Assembly (NCBI GenBank): GCA_016748015.1
Contig: JAAOMT010000690.1
Location: 466,790 to 530,789 of the forward strand
Reading direction: 5' to 3'
Length of the DNA stretch: 64,000 nucleotides
Source of the DNA: Geosiphon pyriformis
Lineage: Eukaryota; Glomeromycota; Glomeromycetes; Archaeosporales; Geosiphonaceae
Under the pieces are notes generated by a model that did no database searches, was not told where the DNA came from, and saw only the letters and a list, made by a program, of their open reading frames with translations. A program made the translations under genes and the position numbers. How positions within the stretch are numbered: position 1 is the first letter of the stretch; every line of letters starts with the position of its first letter. Shown here piece by piece: positions 1-10,184 of this stretch.

Positions 1-426
1 TAAAAGCCATACAGTATTAAGCTCTTATTGATAATAACTGGCTGTTTAAAACCAATACTGTACTTAACTGAAACATCCAAAAGCTTCAGCTAATATGTGA
101 TGATTAATATACTTGAGTACCTATTATTTATAGATGCTTTAAAGCTCTTTTAAAAGAGCAACTATTGATTAAGTTAAAGAAAAAAAAATAAAAACTGACC
201 TAAGAAGCCTATTAAGTTTCATAAACTGAAAATAAACACAACAAATTATTATAAATACTCTCTTGAAAAGAAAAAGATAAAAAAAAAAGAACAAATTGCA
301 AATTATTATTTCTACAGAAAAAACATTCAACAATTAAAACATTTCATACTTAATACTATTACAGATAATTATTTGAAGTCTAAAAACAATAATAAACTCA
401 TAATTTAGTGCTTAATAACTTATATA
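1..426. other. Left flank without a recognised gene
   Basis: This AT-rich stretch holds only short A runs and no open frame of note. It ends at the target site of the gypsy element. Confidence 0.6.
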
Positions 427-430
427 GTAT
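427..430. repeat. Target site duplication of the gypsy element (pair with 8094-8097)
   Basis: GTAT stands just left of the left LTR and again just right of the right LTR. If the LTR is read one base pair shorter at its right end, the duplication becomes AGTAT, 5 bp, the usual Ty3/gypsy length. The matching flanks show that the element inserted here as a unit and has not recombined with another copy. Confidence 0.75.
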
Positions 431-1048
431 TGTTACGGGTTGGAGTAACAAGCTAACGGATAGCAAAAGAGAACAGTATTGTATGGTGATGGAAATAAAA
501 AAAGAAGGAATTACAATAAGGGAGTGAATTGAATAAGTAAGAATTCAATGTGCGTGATCAGTCTCATAAAAATCACAGTCGCTAATCTTTTCTTAAATCT
601 GAAGGTAAAGGAATAGTCCATGATTGTCAACAAGATAACACCGTTGCTATTATTCTATGTCTCAACTCAGCGATTCTTAGAATCAATAACAGGTATTGTT
701 GTACTTTTCAATTGTTTCTTTATTCAATGAATTACAAGAGCAAGCCAATTGCTTCTCAGACTAATTCTAACAAATACAAATCAAGAAAGGGAAAAGATAA
801 GGTATGTGAATGCCAACAAATAGATACTTAAAGGTAAGGAAAAGGGAATAAGCGATTATGAAAAGAAGTAATTAATATTGTTTATTTCGTTACTTTGATC
901 ATGTCTTTCTACAGCTAAGAGAATCATTGCTTATATAGCTATCTAAAGTGGTCAACGATCACTATCTAAAAATAGGGTGGCTAATTATATGACATCAGTG
1001 GCTAATACATGTGATAATTAATAAAAACTATGTATTTCAACCGTAATA
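431..1048 (-). repeat. 3' LTR of the gypsy element (618 bp)
   Basis: It aligns end to end with 7369-8093. It begins TGTTACGGG on the plus strand and its inner end has decayed to TAATA where the other copy has TAACA. It holds a single copy (950-961) of the 12-bp unit that is repeated ten times in the other LTR. The stop of the accessory ORF lies inside it. Confidence 0.92.
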
Positions 1049-1770
1049 TCATCCTCTCCAAAGAGATTGAGCTCCGGCGAAATCAAACTATTTATGAGAT
1101 AGTCTATGTGAAGGGTTTTGTCTAACTCAAAACTAACTAGTTTGTTGAAGTCTTTTGTGGATAGAGTATATAGTACTTGAGGCGAAATAAGCTTTGTATC
1201 CAAGAGACCAAATCTTTGTATAAGAGTTTTGGCTTTTCTTGCAATGGTCAAAACTCTTGGGACATCTAAACGTATAATGCCCAAAATTTCAACTTGTATT
1301 TCTGAAGTTGTTTTCTTCATGAGCTTTATGTTTTCTATGATTTCACCAAGACAACCATAAAGTTCTAGTTGTCTTCTATATGACAAGTTTTTGTCTATGG
1401 GCAAGATTTCTTGTATTGTTTTTCCAATTGTGCTGGAAGGTGAAAGTATCACTACTGTTATGCTTTTCAGCAGGTATTTATCCAATTTGCCACCAATTCT
1501 TTCTTTTCTGGTAGTTGTTTTCTTTGGTCTAATAACAGTATGAGTTCCACTGTTGTCTGTTATAGTGGTTTGTTTTCCGATAGTCAGAGTAGCATTTGGA
1601 TAGTTCTTAATCCAGTACTCATGGAGAGTATAAAAAGTGTTTTGAATGTTTTGATCCAGGAAATAATTGTTCATGTCAATTGAAGATACCTCTGTTTTGG
1701 AAATAGTGCATTTATTTATATCTAATTTTTGCTGATCATTTGGGTCAGTATTACCACAACAGGTAACCAA
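1018..1770 (-). CDS. Accessory ORF of unknown function at the 3' end of the gypsy element
   Basis: An uninterrupted 250-residue ORF follows integrase and overlaps its last 49 bases in another frame. Its stop lies about 30 bp inside the 3' LTR. The sequence is hydrophilic, with a basic Lys/Arg/Thr-rich stretch near residues 82-97 and no clear signal peptide, membrane segment, zinc motif or catalytic signature. It could be a third ORF of this element lineage or a captured host fragment. The start is uncertain: M33 is an alternative. It may be an exon reached by splicing, or the tail of a longer integrase by frameshift. I do not recognise the protein. Being open while pol is not may be chance. 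Confidence 0.5.
   Translation of the reverse strand: MVTCCGNTDPNDQQKLDINKCTISKTEVSSIDMNNYFLDQNIQNTFYTLHEYWIKNYPNATLTIGKQTTITDNSGTHTVIRPKKTTTRKERIGGKLDKYLLKSITVVILSPSSTIGKTIQEILPIDKNLSYRRQLELYGCLGEIIENIKLMKKTTSEIQVEILGIIRLDVPRVLTIARKAKTLIQRFGLLDTKLISPQVLYTLSTKDFNKLVSFELDKTLHIDYLINSLISPELNLFGEDDITVEIHSFY
1049..1059 (-). other. Polypurine tract next to the 3' LTR
   Basis: Read on the minus strand, GGAGAGGATGA stands directly before the 3' LTR. This is the expected position for the plus-strand primer of reverse transcription. Confidence 0.55.
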
Positions 1771-2870
1771 TCAGGTCGTTTGTGATATTTCTTGAGTCGC
1801 GTACCATGAACAGGGCAATCACTGAATATTGTTTCATATTGATCTTGTAAAATATAAGAACCATTGTTCAAAACCTTGTTGACTATAAAGGATCTTTTCC
1901 ACCAGCTAGAGAATTTATCACCATAGACATTGTCTTTGTCTGAATGGTATTCCAAAACTAAGTCACCAATACTTAAGGAAAGTGTTTTATAGGTCTTTTT
2001 CTTTTTGAGCTTCTCTTGGAACTGTTTTATCTTTTTAAAGGCAATTATCCGTGCTTCTACTAATAAGTCAAGAATGGTATCAAGTCTTCTTTGCAAAATG
2101 TCTTTGTAATCTCCTATTGTTATTTCTTTAAAAGGTATTGTTTCTATATCCATTTCTATTGGTAGAGTTGCCATTCATCCATAGAGCAGATAAAAGGGTT
2201 TATAACTTGTTATGTCATGATTCACAGTTCTGTAAGCAAACAAGGCTGAAGGCAATACTTTGTCCCATAGGTTGGTTTCTTCACTGGTTTTGGTTAGGGT
2301 TTCACATAGTGTTCTATTGAAACGTTCTACTAGGCCATTTGTTTAGAGATGATAAGAAGAAGAGAGTTTATGATGTATTCCCATTTTTCTGCAAAGTTCT
2401 TCAACCAGTATACTGAGAAAAGCTCTTCCTCTATCAGATAAAAGTTCTTTGGGGCAGCCGTGGCAACAGATAATATCTTCATAAATGAAATTGGCAATTA
2501 AGACTGCTGTTTGATCTGGAGTGGCTCTTGTTTCTACCCACTTTGTAAGATAGTTGGTAGCTGTAATAATGTATCTGTTGCCATCAGGAGTTACTATTAA
2601 AAGTCCAACAACATCTATATCAATTCTATCAAATGGTTGACCAATAAAGATTGGATGGATATCTTCCTTGCGATTGGGTTTTCCTCTTTTTTGGCAGATA
2701 TCACAGGTTTTGATGTATTCAGCAATGTCTTTTCCCAAGATAGGCCAATAATAGCGAGCTAAAGTTTTCTGAATTGTTTTTGTTTTTCCAAAGTGTCCAG
2801 CTAATGGATCAGTATGCATATTGTAGATCACAATTTCTCTTTCTTCAAATCTAATGACTCTCTAAGGGTG
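1722..2870 (-). pseudogene. Integrase of the gypsy element, broken
   Basis: Read on the minus strand, the N-terminal zinc region is present (HTDPLAGHFG, then CDIC), followed by the core with IDVVG and LLSDRG and, after a stop, TNGLVERFNR, giving the D, D and E positions of the DDE core. The C-terminal part has GDLVL, a WWKRSF segment, NGSYIL and VHGTRLKKY, as in Ty3/gypsy integrases. In-frame stops lie at 2862-2864, 2343-2345 and 2175-2177; each is one C-to-T change from a Gln or Arg codon that fits the family (for example the Gln before TNG). The last 453 bases are open. It is a relic, not a working enzyme. Confidence 0.88.
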
Positions 2871-3094
2871 GTCAGGATTTTTTCTATTTCTTTTATATAA
2901 CTGGTTCTGGTGAATCAAATAGAAATTTGATTGTTTGTGCAAATGTTTTCTTTGCTGTCGAGTATAGTCCAGCGGGTATTGTCTTTTACCCAAAAATTTC
3001 ATTAAAGCAGAGTAGTTGTCCAAGTCCATTATCGTGTTTGTTTGTGGGGGAGTTACAAATAATTAAGTTGGTTTGGTTTAAGAGGGTTTTACTA

Positions 3095-3685
3095 TCACTG
3101 GATGGTAAGTCTAGAGAGAGTGTTGGCATTTTGATGATTAGCTCCTTTGCGGTGTTGAATGTTATAGTCAAATTCGTCCAAGTGAAGTATCCAGCAAGTT
3201 ATCCGTTTATGTTCCAGGTTTTTTTTGTTGTGTAGCCAAACCAAAGCTTGATGATCTGTTACCACCAAAAATTTCACACCTTTAAGATATTTGTCCCAGT
3301 AGCTGGTAGCCCAAACTACTGCTAAGCATTCTTGCTCAGTGACTGAGTAGTTTTTTTCTGCTGGTGTGAGAGTTCTACTGGCATATGCTATGACATGTTC
3401 CCTGCCATCTTCGTCTTTCTGAGAAAGAACAGCACCAAGTCCATAGCCAGATGTATCAGTGTGGAGGAAAAAAGGTTGATCCAAATTAGGTTGCATGAGG
3501 ATGGGTTCTGTAACCAGTTTTTCCTTCAGAATTTCAAATGCTTTTTGTTGATGAGTGTCCCAGTGATAATTGATGTTTTTCCTAAGTAGCTGATTAAGAG
3601 GAGCAGCAATTTTGGAGAAATCCTTGACAAACTTGTGATAATAAGAGGCCAAACCAAGAAAAGAGTGTAGTTCATGAACATTCAT
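3095..3685 (-). pseudogene. RNase H domain of the gypsy pol, open frame
   Basis: The 196-residue open stretch contains LHTDTSGYGLGAVLSQ, HVIAYASRTL, NYSVTEQECLAVVWA and VVTDHQALVWL, the typical run of a Ty3/gypsy RNase H and tether domain, ending with HRKGANHQNANTLSRL. The family's usual NAD in that last motif is NAN here, so one acidic residue appears lost by a G-to-A change. The frame joins RT upstream across the region 3686-3780. As part of a broken polyprotein it is not expected to be made. Confidence 0.88.
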
Positions 3686-3688
3686 TGG

Positions 3689-4510
3689 TTGTCTAATGTT
3701 TTGAACTTTTTCAATTTTGGCTGGATCAGGAAAGATTCCATCTTTTGTAATAAGATGGCCAAGGAACTGGGTGGATTAACATTCAAAGAATGATTTGATT
3801 GGATTGATCTTGAGACCAGTATTTCTAAGGAGGTCAAAAACCTTTTGCAAATGTTCAAGGTGTTCATCCCAGGTTTTTGAGTATACCATTATGTTGTCCA
3901 AATAGACTAGAACAAAGTTTTTTTTACTGATTCAAATACTTTGTCCATTAAGCATTGAAAGATGGGAGGAGCATTTGTGAGACCAAAAGGCATGACTGTG
4001 AACTCGTAGGTACCATACTTGGTAATGAAAGCAGTTTTCTTTCTGCTTTCTGGATCCATTTCTACTTGCCAGAATCCAGCAGTTAAGTCAATGGTTGAGA
4101 AGAAAGCGGCACCATAAAATTGGTCTAGCATTGCATCAATCTTGAGAAGTGGATATATGTCTCTTTCAGTAATGGCATTTAATTGGCGATAGTCAACACA
4201 AAAGCGTAGGGTTCCTTCTTTCTTGGATACCACTACAACTGGGAATGCCCATTCACTCTTGGTTTCCTGTATGAATCCAAGGGTTTTCATTCAGGTTATT
4301 TCCTTTTTGATAAACTTATCATTGTGACGGTTGGATTGATAGGGCTTCAAATAGATGGGACAAGTTTCTCTGGTGATAATGGTGTGTTGTATCACATGTG
4401 TATGTCCAGGAAGTTCACCTTCTTTTGAGATAACTGGGCTGTTTCTAGCCAGCAGGTTTTCAATGTCTACTTTTCTTTCTTCTGGAGAGGGTTCTCTTTG
4501 TTCTACAACC
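3689..4510 (-). pseudogene. Reverse transcriptase of the gypsy pol, inactivated
   Basis: Minus-strand frames give the family's run: an N-terminal HTHVIQHTIITRE segment, FCVDYRQLNAIT, FSTIDLTAGFWQV and MPFGLTNAPPIFQ. After a frame change at an A8 run near 3912 comes VYLDN, where the catalytic YxDD should be: the second Asp codon is AAC. Stops lie at 4513-4515, 4291-4293 and 3776-3778, all one C-to-T step from Gln or Arg codons. The active-site change and the stops mean that this RT is dead. Identification is secure from the motifs. Confidence 0.9.
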
Positions 4511-4610
4511 AGTCATTGGATTTCAGGTGGTTTGTTTTCAAAGGACTTTTGGACTTCTTTTATTTCCTCTTGGGGTATCAAGCTGATTGGTTCCCAATTT
4601 TTGTAATAGA

Positions 4611-5678
4611 TCAGGCAAGACATGCATTCATTGCTAGGAGAGTACAATGGTTTGTCGCACCAGTACCGGGCACAAGGACCATGCCACCAATAACTGTATT
4701 TGGCTTTCTGTCAAAGGTTCTTCTGAGCATGTCATAATAAGGCCAGCAGATCAGCTTGTCATTGACAATGATTCCTTTTTTATCTGCCTTGACATTATCC
4801 AATGGTTTGCCATTGCTAATGAAAATGGTATAGGCGAGTTCAGCAGTTTTTTCTTGTTCTTTTTGTTTTTCTTCTTCCTCACTTTCTTCATCATCTGATT
4901 CATCTGATTCATTTTCTTCTGGGCTTTGCTTGGGTACTGGGGGAGTTGTCCAATGGCGACATTTAACCACAATGGGTTTCTCACCACATCTGATGGTTAG
5001 TTCACAGAGTTCATAATCAAGCAAAATCTTTGCTTTCTTGAGCCATTCATTGCCAACAATAATGGTGTATTTTTTTGCTTCAGACACTTCCATATTAGTT
5101 TCAATGCTGATGCCATTAATGCAAACAGGAATAGCTTTGGCTATGCCAAGCCCTTTCTTCTTATCACCATGCACATTGGTCATTGGTTGTGTGGATGATT
5201 CATCAATTTTTCTGCCAATTGCTTCAAAAAAGTGTTTGGCAATAACACTAATAGACGATCCACTGTCTAGGATCAAATTGATGAAGTAGCCAGCCACTTG
5301 GGCTTTACAAATTAGAGGAGTAACATTGCTATTGTCAGCAAGTCCAGCTTGGCGAGGGTGTTTGTTGGTTTTGGGTGTCTTTTTCTTTGGAATCAGGGAT
5401 TTGCGAAGATCTTTTCTGAATTGTGGATGGGTTATTAATTGGCCAAAGGTTATATGTGCTGGGGTTTCCATAAGATCTTTGATAACAGAATAGGGACCAG
5501 ATTTTTGTACTATTTCTGGGGGTTCTAACTTTGGAGGGTTCTTGAAAACTTTGGCTTTTGGGAGTTCATTGTTGTTAGCAGTTGATGTAGAAGCTTTATT
5601 GGGGTCCAGAACGAAATCAACTTTGGCTTTCTTCTTCTTTCTTGTGGATTCAGAGGGGTTGATTGCTAATTCATCCAT
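4611..5678 (-). pseudogene. Gag-pol linker and aspartic protease of the gypsy element
   Basis: The 355-residue open frame has a Lys-rich N-terminal linker, then CKAQVAGYFINLILDSGSS at about residues 124-142, with the DSG active-site triplet of retroviral-type aspartic proteases, and IIVGNEWLKKAKILLDYE about 80 residues on, matching the second conserved block. An acidic Glu/Asp-rich stretch follows at about 255-275. Downstream the reading frame must shift to reach RT. Whether the original element used one fused frame or a programmed shift cannot be told from this decayed copy. Confidence 0.8.
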
Positions 5679-5761
5679 GTCATGGTCATCATTAGTTAAG
5701 TTAAAAGCGTAAAAGGGGTTTTCTTCTGGTTGGCTTGCACTCTCACCCTTTGGAGGTGCAC

Positions 5762-7315
5762 CTACCAGTTTAAAGGCTGATAAACAGTGGCTTCAACTAG
5801 GGAATCCTCTTCAAAGAAATTGATGTTGGCATAATTGGGTCTTTGGTTGGGCACATTGTTGTTGTTGATCCTGTTGTTCTGAGCATCATTGTTTCTGGAA
5901 ACTGGTGGAGGCAGTAGAGGATTGTTGCAATCTCTTGAAAAGTGTCCAGTTAATCCACAGTGATAGCATACAGGTGGGCCACAATTTTGTTGTCTTAGAT
6001 AAGATGGTTGCTGGGGCTGATTGAAGCATGATTCAAATCTGGGTCTTTGTGGTTGCTGATTTTTTCTGACTGCTTGGGCTAAAGGTTCTAATAACCGAGC
6101 AAAATTTGCTGTGAGTCTGTCTATTAACTGTTCATTTGGATCTTGAGTGTAAGTGGCAAAAGAAGTAGCAGCCATTTGAGAGACAGGAGCCATAACAGGA
6201 ACAGAAGCAAAAACTGGTAGTGTGGATCCCAAGTGCATCCTTTGGTTGTCTTCAATTCTTTGTGCTAATTCAATGGCCATATCCATAGTAGGATTATTTT
6301 TCAGAGCCAGAAGGGGCCAAAGAGCATATGATAGATCAGTTCTCAATCCTTTTGTGAAGGAGTGAATTTTCTGCTCTTCTGTCCAATTTCTTCCAGTGTC
6401 TACTTGTTTGATTAACTTTCTGATTGCTTTGGCATATTCAGTTACAACTTCACCAGGACCTTGGGTTCTTCTTTCCAATTCCATACGCCATTTTGATATT
6501 AATATTGGGGTTCTAAACTTGTTTTCAAACCGGATAGTAAAAAAAGTGTTGATTTCTTCCACATTTGCTGGTGTCTATCTAACAATTCTTTGCTGGGCAT
6601 TGGCATCTGTTTCTTGTGAGAACCAGGTAGCAGGGAATCCTTGAAGGTAGCCACCAACAATTTGGAACTTGTACTCATCATCATATTGATTGGCTGTAAC
6701 AGCTCTTTCAAAGTCATCCAACTATTCAATTGGATCTTGTGCATCACCTCTAAATAATGGTATTGGGGTGTTGTTTCTTCACCCTAAAGCAGTTTGTATA
6801 CCTTGGAGGGTGGCCAGAATGTTTGCTTACATGGGGTCATTAGCCATTGGTTTAGGGGTAACTGTTTGTATAGACGAGTCTGATTTGCTTGATAAAAGTT
6901 CAAAAACAGGGGCAGTTTAGTAGCTTTCTTCTTCTGTTTCAAAGGGAGTTTCAGTTGCTTGATGGGCAGCAATCTAAATGTGGATTTGATGATTCAGATA
7001 TTCGAAATCAGAGGGCTGTTGTTCAAAGGTTGCAGAATATAAGAGCTGATTGATACTGTTGTTTCTTTCTTCAAAGTTGTTTTCAAAATAAGCTTGGTCA
7101 AAGTAATAGGTTGTATAAGCTGTGTAGGTTTCAGCTGAATGCTCGTTCAGGAACCAGTTCCAAAAGTCTTGGAATTGTCTACTGGATTGTTTTTTAAGGG
7201 GGAAGCAGATCAAGCAGAAGGGCAGAGGATTAAGTTCAATGAAACTTTGGTCGTTTCTGTTGTGTGCTGCAAAATGTTCTTTTGATTGCTGTAACAGATA
7301 TGAGTAATCACCCAT
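5762..7315 (-). pseudogene. Gag of the gypsy element, broken
   Basis: The first open piece (7315-6974) starts at a Met about 50 bp after the 5' LTR. After several stops the retrotransposon gag core appears (6747-6499, then 6562-5762): LDDFERAVTANQYDDE, GGYLQGFPATWF and WTEEQKIHSFTKGL. Near the end lies one CCHC knuckle, CYHCGLTGHFSRDC, a nucleocapsid RNA-binding motif, followed by an Asn-rich tail. One stop replaces the Trp expected before LDDFERA, a G-to-A change. Two frames overlap at 6499-6562, so at least one indel has occurred. Confidence 0.85.
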
Positions 7316-7344
7316 ACAATGAGATAATAAGTGAATTTTGACAA

Positions 7345-7361
7345 CCTCACAGGGAGCACCA
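7345..7361 (-). other. Putative tRNA primer-binding site
   Basis: Seven bases inside the 5' LTR, the minus strand reads TGGTGCTCCCTGTGAGG. It begins with TGG, the complement of a tRNA CCA end. It would pair with a tRNA ending AGGGAGC-A-CCA. I cannot assign that tRNA. Confidence 0.45.
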
Positions 7362-7368
7362 CTTTTAT

Positions 7369-8093
7369 GTTATGGGTTGGAGTAACAAGCTAACAGATAG
7401 CAAGGGAAAACAGTATTGTATGGTGATGGAAATAAACAAAGAAAAAATTATAATAAGAGAGTGAATTGAATAAGTAGGAATTCAATGTGTGTGATCAGTT
7501 TCATAAAAATCACAATTGCTAATCTTTTCTTAAATCTGAAGATAGAGGAATAGTCCGTGATTGTCAACAAGATAACACCACTGCTATTATTCTATGCCTC
7601 AACTCGGCAATTCTTAGAATCAATAACAGGTATTGTTGTACTTTTCAATCGTTTCTTTATTCAATGAATTACAAGAGCAAACCAATTGCTTCTTAGGCTA
7701 ATTCTAACAAATACAAATCAAAAAGGGGAAAAGATAAAGTATGTGAATGCCAACAAGTAGATACTTGAAGGTAAGGAAAGGGGAATAAGCGATTATAAGA
7801 GGAAGTAATTAATATTGTTTATTTCATTACTTTGATCATGTCTTTCTACAGCTAAGAGAATCATCGCTTATATAGCTATCTAAAATGGTCAACGATCAGG
7901 TCAATAATCAGGTTAATGATCAGGTCAATGATCAGGTCATTAATCAGGTCAATGATCAGGTCAATGATCAGGTCAATGGTCAGGTTATTGATCAGGTCAA
8001 CGATCATTATCTAAAAATAGGGTGGCTAATTATATGACATCAGTGGTTAATACATGTGATAATTAATAAAAACTATGTGTTTCAATCATAACA
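7369..8093 (-). repeat. 5' LTR of the gypsy element (725 bp)
   Basis: It matches 431-1048 over its full length and is longer only because of a ten-unit tandem array at 7887-8006. It begins TGTTATGGG and ends ATCATAACA on the plus strand. Confidence 0.92.
7887..8006. repeat. Ten-unit 12-bp tandem array inside the 5' LTR
   Basis: The unit is GGTCAATGATCA with small variations, ten copies without gaps. The last six bases of the unit are the palindrome TGATCA. The sister LTR has one unit at 950-961. Related decayed units occur in the solo LTRs at 47.15 and 58.55 kb. Confidence 0.92.
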
Positions 8094-8387
8094 GTATTGG
8101 TAAATCTAAAGGTTTTGATTGATCTGAAGGTTTTTTTATTTGAAGATTTTGGGTTAGAGTCTTTTGTATAATACACAGAGATTCAATAATTGGTTTTAGT
8201 AGCCTCTTAGAATAGTTATTCTATCAAATTTCTTTCTTCAGTATAATGGCTGGTTTATTTTGACAGTTGTGCTTTTCTGGTAAGTTATCTATTAATTTAT
8301 AAATTCTATATTCTTATTTCTGAGTCTTTTACCAGACTATTTTTTAATGTTAATTAATCAGTGCTTAATCTCTTAAATTAGTTAATA

Positions 8388-8454
8388 ACAACAAACAACA
8401 AACAACAAAAAAAAAATAAAAAAAAATAAAAAAAAATAAAAAAAAAATAAAAAA
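8388..8454. repeat. AAC and A(8-9)T simple repeat
   Basis: Several AAC units run into four near-identical blocks of eight or nine A followed by T. Confidence 0.85.
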
Positions 8455-8782
8455 TTAGTATTTCATCAATAGCTATAATCAAGAATTATTGTTTCAGTAT
8501 AGTTAAGTATTAAATATTATTAATATAAAGTGTTAATAAATAAAAGAGTAATTAGATTTTCAAACAAATAATGGCAACATAAATTGGAGAATAATAAGTA
8601 TGTTTTATTTGATATTTCATTGATGAATTCATTTTGGTAAATATTAACTATTCATAAAGTAAAAGTTAATTAATAGATGAGAAAAAGGATGCTAAACTAA
8701 ACTAAACCGAATTTTGAATGTTTTTCTTGCTTCTAATGTTACTATTATATATATATAGTTGGTAATATATGAAATTTTTGGA

Positions 8783-8884
8783 ATTCTGCAATTTTTTCAA
8801 AGGAATTCTGCAATTCTTTATAAAGAATCTTGAGATTCTGGAATTCTGAAATCCTGTAATTTCTTTAGAAGAATCTTAGAATTC
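8783..8884. repeat. Short degenerate GGAATTCTGCAATT repeat
   Basis: GAATTCTGCAATT appears twice within about 35 bp and further degenerate GAATTCT and GAATCTT words follow to 8884. The origin is unknown; no terminal repeats were seen. Confidence 0.6.
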
Positions 8885-10184
8885 CTCTGTTATTATGTCT
8901 ATTTCTGATTGGTTATTTTTTTAACTATATATTACTTCTATTTTCTATAAGTAACAATACCAAAGCCAAAAAAACAACTTTTTTATATTCTACTCAAATA
9001 TAAAAACTATAAAAAAAAGCTTTTATTTATGGAAGCTTGAATTTTACTCAAAGAAAAATACAAAATACATATCTGTTACTATTGTAAAACATGTTATAAG
9101 AATGTTTTAAATACCCAAAATAACAAAAAAAATAGAACAATAAACTATGTTTTACTTGTGAAGAAACTCTACTTGACAAAAAAATATAGAACAACATTCT
9201 TGGTTAAAAAAAAATATGCAATATATTATATTAATACATAATTTTTATCAATGACTGAGTGAACAAAAAAATATTTTTTAATGCCATATAAAACAGAGCT
9301 TTTTTATATTTGAATAGCTATCCATATAACAAAGACAAAATTTGGTAAATAGCAAGTACCAAAGTCAAAAGCACTTTATTTAGTAAAATATTAGCAATTA
9401 AAACCAACTTATTAGAATTTGTCAAAACTGTTTTTATTTCAAATTTAGATATTTTTGTTGATATTATAAGTAATCCAAAACAATTTTACAAATATTACTA
9501 AGATTTAACACTTATATAAGAAAAACAAAAGCAATATTTAAAACAATTAAATATTAAACTCTGTAAACATTTTTTAATTCCCAGTAACTTTAAATATTAT
9601 AATAATTGTGATTTCATTTATAATTTACCACTGCACATAATCTATTTTGAACATTACAAATAAGTTTTTCAATATCAATAATATTTCAATTAACAATAAA
9701 AAATAGTAACTATTTTTATTAACTAAAAAATTAAAGAAGCTTTATTATTAATTAGTAATTTGTCAATTTCTATAGATATTTTGGTATTTTTTTGTCTTTT
9801 AAAGATTTATTCAGACTTAGTTTAAAAAAAGCTTATTTGAATATCAGGTTTTTTGTCAATATAGTCTTAAAAAAAGCTATTTTAGATAAACAGTTTTTTT
9901 ATTTAGTTTCAGTTATGCTTTAATCTATTATTGATTACAGAATTTAGTTTAGTTTTGTTTTCAAAAGTGTATATAACAAATAGAATATACTGATTAGAAA
10001 AGATTTGAGAATAAAAACTGGCTTATTTAAGAATTTTTCCAATAAAACTCTTTATTATCTGTGTTTATATGGCTTAAAATCATTTGAACAAGTGCAAGCA
10101 AAGAGTAAATTAGCATTAAGTTTTTTAAATACTAGTAAAGTTTTTAGTTATTTGTTTGATTATAGGTTTTTAGATTAGCAAATT

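Larger units (their letters stand above)
431..8093 (-). mobile_element. Degenerate full-length Ty3/gypsy LTR retrotransposon
   Basis: The element is about 7.66 kb and reads on the minus strand. Its order is 5' LTR (right), gag with CCHC knuckle, protease, RT, RNase H, integrase, an extra ORF, then 3' LTR (left). The order RT-RNase H-integrase is that of Ty3/gypsy. LTR ends are TGTTA...TAACA and the insertion is flanked by GTAT. The coding part is broken by at least six in-frame stops and several frame changes, and the RT active site is altered, so it cannot be autonomous now. The two LTRs differ at roughly 45 positions by hand count, so the insertion is not recent. Confidence 0.93.
8094..10184. 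other. AT-rich flank, no gene recognised
   Basis: Besides the two short repeats listed separately I see only AT-rich DNA with many stops in all frames. Part may be an older repeat that has decayed beyond recognition. Confidence 0.5.

Noticed and set aside
7887-8006. CRISPR-like array
   Set aside because: The 12-bp units are contiguous, with no unique spacers, and lie within an LTR.
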